Below, one piece after another: positions 59,337-64,000 of a DNA stretch of 64,000 bases. The position numbers and the translations under genes are program-made. This DNA is from Ornithinimicrobium laminariae (lineage in GTDB: Bacteria > Actinomycetota > Actinomycetes > Actinomycetales > Dermatophilaceae). Numbering within the stretch: the first letter of the stretch is position 1; each line of letters begins with the position of its first letter. The stretch covers positions 1-64,000 of the forward strand of contig NZ_JAHZSU010000005.1 of assembly GCF_019457945.1 (NCBI RefSeq), read 5' to 3'. The notes under the pieces are model-generated. The model was given only the letters and a program-made list of their open reading frames with translations. It searched no databases and was not told the origin of the DNA.

Positions 59337-59366
59337 AAAAGCCCCGACCTGTGGATCGGGGCTTTT
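59337..59366. terminator. Strong bidirectional terminator
   Basis: AAAAGCCCCGA and TCGGGGCTTTT pair perfectly over 11 bp around 8 nt, with A- and T-runs at both sides, a classic rho-independent form in either direction. It shields the IF2N/HTH gene from transcription coming from the partition side. Confidence 0.9.
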
Positions 59367-59853
59367 ACTGTTTGAGGGTGTAGTTCTCCCCAATACGGTC
59401 ATACTAGCACGTACTAATTTGAGGGGAGCATGCGTCGTGCACCGAACTATGCGGCGGAAGCGCAGGCGTGCCGCGCACACGAAAGGCCGTCGAGCCACGG
59501 GTGCTGGGTCGAATGCCAAAGCGCGGTCAGGTTCACCGGAATAAGCAGTTCCTCATAGCTTGCGGGTCCAGCGACTTCGCGACCCCCTACCCACGCGAGT
59601 ACATCAAAGAACAAACTACCCCGCGCGCCACCAACAGCCAGCATCCCTTTGCCCACGTGCTGCCAGCGCGCCCGGTCCTGCCGAGCGGCTACCCGAAGAC
59701 TAAACCCCCATGCCGCTTCCCCACCAACAAAGCCAGCCGGTCTAGACAAGTAAGAAACACTCGCGCAGTGACTGTGTCACTTGGCGGACCGTGCTCGCGA
59801 ATGTAGTTATCGGCGCCATGCCATCGTGCAGTGGTCGGTAGAGGCAGCGGCCA
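59367..59853. other. Intergenic region between HTH gene and partition repeats
   Basis: About 490 bp without a gene I can support. A plus-strand frame at 59468-59806 and a short Arg/Lys-rich frame ending at 59544 have odd composition and no ribosome-binding site. A transcript ending at the 59337-59366 terminator should arise here or further upstream on the minus strand. Confidence 0.3.
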
Positions 59854-59858
59854 ATGGA

Positions 59859-60110
59859 CGCTAATGCGCACGATAATGCAGACGCTAATGCAGGGCGTCA
59901 TGCGAAAAACAATGCGGGCGCTATAGCGCGACTCAAGGCTGTTGCTAGTACATGCATTTTTATGCGCGGTAAGGCAATTGATGACGCGTGCGCTGCTGCT
60001 TGCACTGGTGTACAGCGTCATGCGAAAAACAATGCTGGCGTCATGGCGCGCCTCAAGGCCCAGCGTTAGCGTCTACGGCAAGATGTGCGTTATGGCAATT
60101 AATGACGCGT
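59859..60110. repeat. Partition-region repeats: 12-bp TAATGC array and 120-bp duplication
   Basis: TAATGC occurs at 59862, 59874 and 59886, exactly 12 bp apart. An imperfect unit of about 120 bp follows: GCGTCATGCGAAAAACAATG at 59895 recurs at 60015, and GGCAATT(G/A)ATGACGCGT at about 59973 recurs at about 60094, overlapping the parA start. CGCTAATGCGC (59859-59869) appears inverted after the parB-like gene at 61534-61544. These are good candidates for the centromere and ParB-like operator. Confidence 0.75.
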
Positions 60111-61003
60111 TGACGCGTGTAGTGACAGTGGGGAACGGCAAGGGTGGTGTGGGTAAAAGCACGACTGCTTGCAATGTGGCTGGGCTGGCAGCGGTCGCCG
60201 GGTGGCGAGTGTTGTTGGTGGACTTTGACCCTCAGGGCAATGCTGGCCACATCTTGGGCTACACCTGGAAGGGCCAATCTGACGGTGGCCAGCACTTGGT
60301 CGACACCCTGATGAACGGCAGCCCGCTAACGCCTTCGCTACTGGAAGTGCGGCCCAACCTGGATGTTGTTGCGGGGGGAGAGGCGCTGGACACGCTCGAG
60401 GACGTCTTAACTGGACGTTTGAAGCGTGGCCAGGACATTCATGAGTTGTTCGCGGATTCCTTGGCTGCAGTGGCTGGAGATTATGACCTCGTCATCGTCG
60501 ATACTCCACCGACACGTCCCTTATTGCTCAGGCTCGCGCTTGGTGCTACGCGCTGGATCGTTGTCCCGACGAGGCCAGGAAGGACGAGTGTCGAAGGGTT
60601 GCGTGCGCTTGCCGGTGAGATCACCGCGGCTCGGCAAATGAATCCAGACCTAGAACTTCTTGGGGCCCTGCTTTACGACGTTGAGACCAACGCGACAGTC
60701 ATCAGGCGCAACGCGATTGAGGACATCACCTCAGTTCTTGGGGGAGCGGCCCCAGTGTTCACGAACGTCATCCGTCATGCGCTGTCTCCGGTGGTGGAGT
60801 CTGAGGAGAAGGGGCTCCTAATCCACGAGGTGGCCGAGCAGGTTGATAGCGCCGAGCCGTATTGGAAGGCACTGCAAGACGGCCGCAAGCCTGTCCGCGT
60901 TCCAGGCTCCGCTCCTGCACTAGCTGAAGACTTTGTGCTCCTAACTCAAGAGATCCTGACGGCTATTGATGTCCATGAGAAAGAAATGGGTGTTTCCGCA
61001 TGA
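60092..61003 (+). CDS. parA: ParA-type partition ATPase
   Basis: A 303-residue Walker-type ATPase from ATG 60092 (ATG 60083 possible). Deviant Walker A KGGVGKSTT at about residues 14-22, Walker A' LLVDFDPQGNAGH (about 42-54) and Walker B DLVIVDTPPT (about 133). There is no N-terminal HTH, so this is the short, type Ib-like form that leaves repression to the partner. It moves plasmid copies apart on the nucleoid. The downstream gene starts in an ATGA overlap. The start codon lies in the second 120-bp repeat, so the repeats overlap its translation start. Confidence 0.92.
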   Translation: MAINDALTRVVTVGNGKGGVGKSTTACNVAGLAAVAGWRVLLVDFDPQGNAGHILGYTWKGQSDGGQHLVDTLMNGSPLTPSLLEVRPNLDVVAGGEALDTLEDVLTGRLKRGQDIHELFADSLAAVAGDYDLVIVDTPPTRPLLLRLALGATRWIVVPTRPGRTSVEGLRALAGEITAARQMNPDLELLGALLYDVETNATVIRRNAIEDITSVLGGAAPVFTNVIRHALSPVVESEEKGLLIHEVAEQVDSAEPYWKALQDGRKPVRVPGSAPALAEDFVLLTQEILTAIDVHEKEMGVSA

Positions 61004-61530
61004 GCACCGAACGTGCACCTCTGGCTGCTGTCCCCGGCCTATCGCGAACAGCGAAAGTACCGCCACCCCCACCGCGACGTCCGCGCCCGCAGCCAACGGA
61101 GCAAGAGCGTGACAACGTTCGACCCGCAAAAGCAGAGCCCGCGCAAGTAGCTGTGAAGAAGCCTGCCTCTCTGGCAAGCGAGAAGGTTGTGGCCGTCACG
61201 CTTTCGTTACCGGTTTCGCTCATAACCCAAGTTAAAGCTCACGCTAGGGGAGAGGGGATCACTCAGCCAGACCTCCTCATGGATGCGCTCAGCGCCACTC
61301 ATACGCAACTAACCGACCTGCTCACCGCTGCGACCAGCCAGCCCACATCAGATGGTCTGTTCGTACGTCGAGGCGTTAAGCCACAGGTCGCAGAACAATT
61401 CGGGACACTGTCACTACGACTTCTCTCGCCCAATCTCGAAGCTATCGACGCGCTCAAGGTTGAGCATGAAGCGCCATCTCGATCCGCGCTATGCGCCACA
61501 GCTTTGAGGGCTTACTTTGATGTGCGTTAG
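61000..61530 (+). CDS. ParB-like centromere-binding protein with ribbon-helix-helix folds
   Basis: A 176-residue protein in ATGA overlap with parA. A Pro- and Arg-rich disordered N terminus (VPPPPPRRPRPQPTEQ) may stimulate ParA ATPase, as in small ParB/ParG proteins. Then two RHH-like units: VVAVTLSLPVSLITQVKAHARGEG...LLMDAL (about 66-95) and LSLRLLSPNLEAIDALKVEH...ATALRAYF (about 132-174). Two tandem RHH units in one chain are unusual and could bind two repeats at once. Its partner, position and the flanking repeats support the centromere-binding role. Confidence 0.75.
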   Translation: MSTERAPLAAVPGLSRTAKVPPPPPRRPRPQPTEQERDNVRPAKAEPAQVAVKKPASLASEKVVAVTLSLPVSLITQVKAHARGEGITQPDLLMDALSATHTQLTDLLTAATSQPTSDGLFVRRGVKPQVAEQFGTLSLRLLSPNLEAIDALKVEHEAPSRSALCATALRAYFDVR

Positions 61531-61533
61531 TTA

Positions 61534-61544
61534 GCGCATTAGCG
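61534..61544. promoter_or_regulatory. Inverted copy of the CGCTAATGCGC partition motif
   Basis: GCGCATTAGCG here is the exact complement of CGCTAATGCGC at 59859-59869. The two copies bracket the parA and parB-like genes. The local context is TTAGCGCATTAGCGCA, itself two copies of TTAGCGCA. Confidence 0.5.
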
Positions 61545-61630
61545 CACGCCCTAGTGCTTAGTGTGTAGCTATCGGTCCGGCTGTCTTTTAATGCGATCGT
61601 TTGTCGCTTGGGCTCGTTCTCTGAGTGAGA

Positions 61631-62104
61631 ATGGTTGCAGCAAGTGGTGACTACAGAAGGGGCCTTCCCATCAAAATAGGTATGACATTCGTGGCCGTGG
61701 TTGCTGTGCTTCTCTCTGGATGCGCAAGTCAAGAAGCGCCACCCACAACGATTCCCCCGGTGCCAGAGGGCTTCTTTAACGACGCGCCGGCGGTTGACGA
61801 CGCGCCTACAGAAGTGTTGCCTGAAGCGGCGCAGGTGAAGACGCTCACTGATGGGCAAGCCCTGGCCATTTTCAATGAATATCCGGAAATAAACGGTGAG
61901 CCTGACAGCGAGATCGAGCAGTTCGCAGACAGTTTTTGTGACCTCTTCGAAATCTCCGGATTTTATGCGGTCGGTCATATAATGGAATTGTCGATCGAGA
62001 ATGGCGCTTCTGAGGAGACAGCTCGCGAGCTGATGATTTATTCCACCGCATGGAAGTGTCCCACCTGGACTTCGACGGCTAGAGTCGCGCCTTACCCGCC
62101 CTGA
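61631..62104 (+). CDS. Putative lipoprotein of the transfer region
   Basis: A 157-residue exported protein if ATG 61631 is used (ATG 61682 is an alternative close to the signal peptide). Signal sequence KIGMTFVAVVAVLLSGC ends in a lipobox Cys; the mature part is acidic, Pro-rich at first (PPTTIPPVPEGFFND), with two further Cys that could form a disulfide (FCDLFEISG, WKCPTW). Actinobacterial conjugation clusters often encode such small lipoproteins. No enzymatic motif seen. Confidence 0.6.
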   Translation: MVAASGDYRRGLPIKIGMTFVAVVAVLLSGCASQEAPPTTIPPVPEGFFNDAPAVDDAPTEVLPEAAQVKTLTDGQALAIFNEYPEINGEPDSEIEQFADSFCDLFEISGFYAVGHIMELSIENGASEETARELMIYSTAWKCPTWTSTARVAPYPP

Positions 62105-62250
62105 GAACTTCCGCGGCGTTACTTATGCGATTTCCCGGGAATGACTCTTGAGGAAAGACAACAACCCAGATAGGCCGTGCTGCGTCGGGAGTTCGCTGCA
62201 ACCTGTCGAGATCGGCTCGATGCTTTACCCGGCCGCTAGAGTGGCCCGTG

Positions 62251-62685
62251 ATGTTCGACAGGCCAACCATCCGCCCCGATGCTCTTCGCCATGCCCGGGA
62301 GGCAGCGGGCCTGACCCAGCATCAACTGGCTGTGCGGCTCGAGCTTTCTGGAGGGGAGCGAGTCTCGAGTTGGGAAACGGGCCGCGTTCAACCTCACTTC
62401 GCGCAACTACGAAACCTGAGCGTAGTTTTAGGCATTTCGATCGCCGACCTTCTTGACCTGCCTGATGGCGGGCTAAGTCTGAGGTTGATGCGGTTACGCA
62501 CAGGGTTGGAGATATCAGAGTTGGCCAAGAATGTCGGCGTTTCTAGCCGTACAGTGCGGCGGTGGGAAGAGGGGGAGTACCGCCGTTTGCCTGCTGAATC
62601 TCGCCAAGCGGACCTGGCCCAAGCGCTGCTCGTTTCACCGGCCATAGTCCGGGAAGCGTTGCTCGCCAACGGCAGCAACGAGTAG
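62251..62685 (+). CDS. XRE-family regulator with two helix-turn-helix domains
   Basis: A 144-residue protein (ATG 62251; GTG 62248 also in frame). HTH 1: LRHAREAAGLTQHQLAVRLELSGGERVSSWETGR (about 12-47), a standard XRE. HTH 2: LMRLRTGLEISELAKNVGVSSRTVRRWEEGEYRR (about 76-110). Single-domain regulators of this length are usual; two in tandem suggest recognition of a long or bipartite operator, possibly controlling the transfer genes downstream. No ligand-binding domain. Confidence 0.8.
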   Translation: MFDRPTIRPDALRHAREAAGLTQHQLAVRLELSGGERVSSWETGRVQPHFAQLRNLSVVLGISIADLLDLPDGGLSLRLMRLRTGLEISELAKNVGVSSRTVRRWEEGEYRRLPAESRQADLAQALLVSPAIVREALLANGSNE

Positions 62686-62772
62686 TAGTGACCAATATCG
62701 CTTAGACCGGGGGTAGGTCGGGGCGCTAGCCTGCATGAGGCGGGCATACACAAGTTCGGGGTAGTCACGAAA

Positions 62773-62781
62773 TTATCCACA
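62773..62781 (+). promoter_or_regulatory. DnaA box TTATCCACA
   Basis: A perfect DnaA consensus in the 199-bp gap between the XRE gene and the next lipoprotein gene. A single box, so possibly fortuitous. Confidence 0.35.
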
Positions 62782-62884
62782 CACCAACGTGGCACAACAA
62801 AGATAGCGGTATCGTGTCCACTAAGTGTTTGATCCTATGGGGCGAGTTCTGTGGCCTATGAGTAGTGACAGAAGGGGAATCGTG

Positions 62885-63499
62885 ATGAAGCATGCGAGTA
62901 GCCGAGCGAAGAGGACCTGCGTCGTAGGTGCCGTGCTGTTGCTCGGCCTAGCCGGATGTACCGGAGACAGCAGCGAGTCGGGTGAGGCCGTAGCTACCGC
63001 AACGCCTGATGAGGTACGGGCCACGTCCGTAGCGCCGACAGCCGAAGACCCCACGACTGAAGAACCCTCCCCGGCTACGCCCACCTATGCCAACGAGAAC
63101 GAAGAAGCCGCGGCACAAGCAGTGATCGATCTCTGGACGGTCATTGACGAGGTAAGGCAGGATCCGGAGGCATCTCCTGGTGAGATGGCCGAAGTTTCCT
63201 CGGGACAAGCATTTGACCAGTGGACTCTCACTCTTCAGCAAGATCAGCAAGACGGGTTTGTGTTCGCAGGAAACACCATCGTGGAGATCGAAAGCGTCAC
63301 CGAGTTGGGTGAGCCCGGAACCTACAAGGTTGTTGCTTGTATGGATATTTCCGACCTAAGTATAAATGGCGAGTATCTCGACCGAAGCGCCTCAGGGGGA
63401 GATTTTCAGCGAGCCACGTTTGCAACCAGTTTTGACGAAACTCGCGGCAAAGTGGTCGTGATCGAATCTCCGTTGGAGTACGAGCCATGCGCTCCATAG
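62885..63499 (+). CDS. Putative lipoprotein, transfer-region operon
   Basis: A 204-residue lipoprotein from ATG 62885 (AAGGGGA about 7 nt upstream). The signal peptide ends in the lipobox LLGLAGC (about 22-24). The linker is Thr- and Pro-rich; the folded domain (about 70-204) begins ANENEEAAAQAVIDLWTVIDEV and looks like the small alpha/beta NTF2-like domain of actinobacterial conjugation lipoproteins (compare TcpC/VirB8 partners); this is a tentative fold guess. The 3' end overlaps the following gene by 13 nt. Confidence 0.65.
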   Translation: MKHASSRAKRTCVVGAVLLLGLAGCTGDSSESGEAVATATPDEVRATSVAPTAEDPTTEEPSPATPTYANENEEAAAQAVIDLWTVIDEVRQDPEASPGEMAEVSSGQAFDQWTLTLQQDQQDGFVFAGNTIVEIESVTELGEPGTYKVVACMDISDLSINGEYLDRSASGGDFQRATFATSFDETRGKVVVIESPLEYEPCAP

Positions 63500-64000
63500 C
63501 GTCTTTGACGCTCAGTACATTCTTCCTGCTGTGTGGATCCCTTCAAGCGATCGCACAGACGGAGCCTGTCGTGTGCCCGGCGGGGCAAGAATGGGACAGC
63601 TTTTCTCAGACATGTCGAATTGTTGCGGGTGGCGGCGGCGTTCTGAATCCCGGTGTGGTTCTGCCGGGCAATCCCGGCAACGATCCAGGGGGCGCTCCTT
63701 TGCCGTGTACTCGTGGGGGCGGAGAGGTTGTTCCTTGCACCTTGGGTGGGTACACGTGGGTGCAGGGCCAGGGGGAGTACTTCAGGCTGCTGAGCGCAGA
63801 CCCTGACGATGGGAACGAGAACTGGGAGGGGCGCACTGATGGTGCCCTCTATCAAGTGGGCTATTTGTCGGTAGATGGTAGCGCTGTGCTCCCTGGGCCG
63901 ACAGTCATGTGGATGGATACCGAGCCGTGGGTCGCGATTCCTGATCCTCGGGTGTTGGCGGAACAAGCCGTTGCCTCAATGGGGTTTCGTGCGGTCGATA
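63487..64000 (+). CDS. Exported protein of the transfer region, 3' end outside window
   Basis: Open from ATG 63487 to the window edge (171 codons), starting inside the preceding gene. The signal peptide (SLTLSTFFLLCGSLQAIAQ) is followed by a Gly-, Pro- and Cys-containing segment (CPAGQEWDSFSQTC; then CTRGGGEVVPC) and then PDPRVLAEQAVASMGFRAVD. The last pattern is one I associate with secreted proteins in actinobacterial conjugative elements, located near type IV secretion genes. It suggests that the transfer operon continues to the right. Confidence 0.7.
   Translation, partial: MRSIASLTLSTFFLLCGSLQAIAQTEPVVCPAGQEWDSFSQTCRIVAGGGGVLNPGVVLPGNPGNDPGGAPLPCTRGGGEVVPCTLGGYTWVQGQGEYFRLLSADPDDGNENWEGRTDGALYQVGYLSVDGSAVLPGPTVMWMDTEPWVAIPDPRVLAEQAVASMGFRAVD

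Noticed and set aside
59468..59806. Plus-strand frame of 112 codons
   Set aside because: Pro/Arg/Thr-rich without a ribosome-binding site or recognisable fold; likely chance.

Overview
The window looks like part of a large conjugative or mobilizable plasmid (or integrated conjugative element) from a high-G+C Gram-positive bacterium, most likely an actinobacterium of the Micrococcales type. That placement is an inference from gene families, codon use and gene order. No rRNA, tRNA or housekeeping operon is visible. The backbone genes are those of actinobacterial plasmids: a coupling protein, a MobF relaxase fused to helicase and primase domains, an archaeo-eukaryotic-primase-like replication protein, ParA with a small ribbon-helix-helix partner, and secreted proteins of the transfer region. 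Both window ends cut genes: a J-domain protein on the left and an exported protein on the right.

Layout. 1-4.8 kb: J-domain protein with decapeptide repeats, a coupling protein split into a membrane anchor and an ATPase, a small membrane protein, and an HNH nuclease whose start codon lies inside a perfect 28-bp palindrome. 4.9-18 kb: the relaxase-helicase-primase, small plasmid genes, an HNH homing-type nuclease, a large membrane protein, and a stop-start coupled cluster leading to the replication protein with DnaA boxes nearby. 18-29 kb: an accessory defence stretch with AbiEi/AbiEii, a DUF2726 nuclease-like protein, an AEP-like protein convergent with an operon of ThsA-like SIR2-SLOG, DprA-like and ComF-like phosphoribosyltransferase genes, and a hidden 32-residue type I toxin-like gene in an A+T-rich patch with its own promoter and terminator.

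29-37.6 kb: a more G+C-rich copper island (P1B ATPase, CsoR, DUF305, DUF6153, lipoprotein, a methyltransferase and an NlpC/P60 hydrolase under a c-di-AMP riboswitch). It is bracketed by two unrelated serine recombinases and carries CsoR-like operators.

37.7-55.7 kb: a type ISP restriction-modification gene cut in two by a 13.1-kb Tn554/RIT-like element (three tyrosine recombinases plus a DUF6262 protein). The element carries its own two-gene system, an N6-adenine methyltransferase and a PLD-SNF2 helicase. The cut lies inside the NPPY catalytic motif of the host methyltransferase domain, with CCGCCCT at both junctions, so precise excision would restore a gene of about 1602 codons.

55.9-64 kb: an Mrr-type nuclease, a third serine recombinase beside strong inverted repeats, an IF2N plus double-HTH protein, the parAB-like partition locus with 12-bp and 120-bp repeats, a double-HTH regulator and transfer-region lipoproteins.

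Together, a transfer and maintenance backbone has accumulated at least four layers of anti-phage or stability systems plus copper resistance, and one R-M system has been interrupted by a transposon carrying another.
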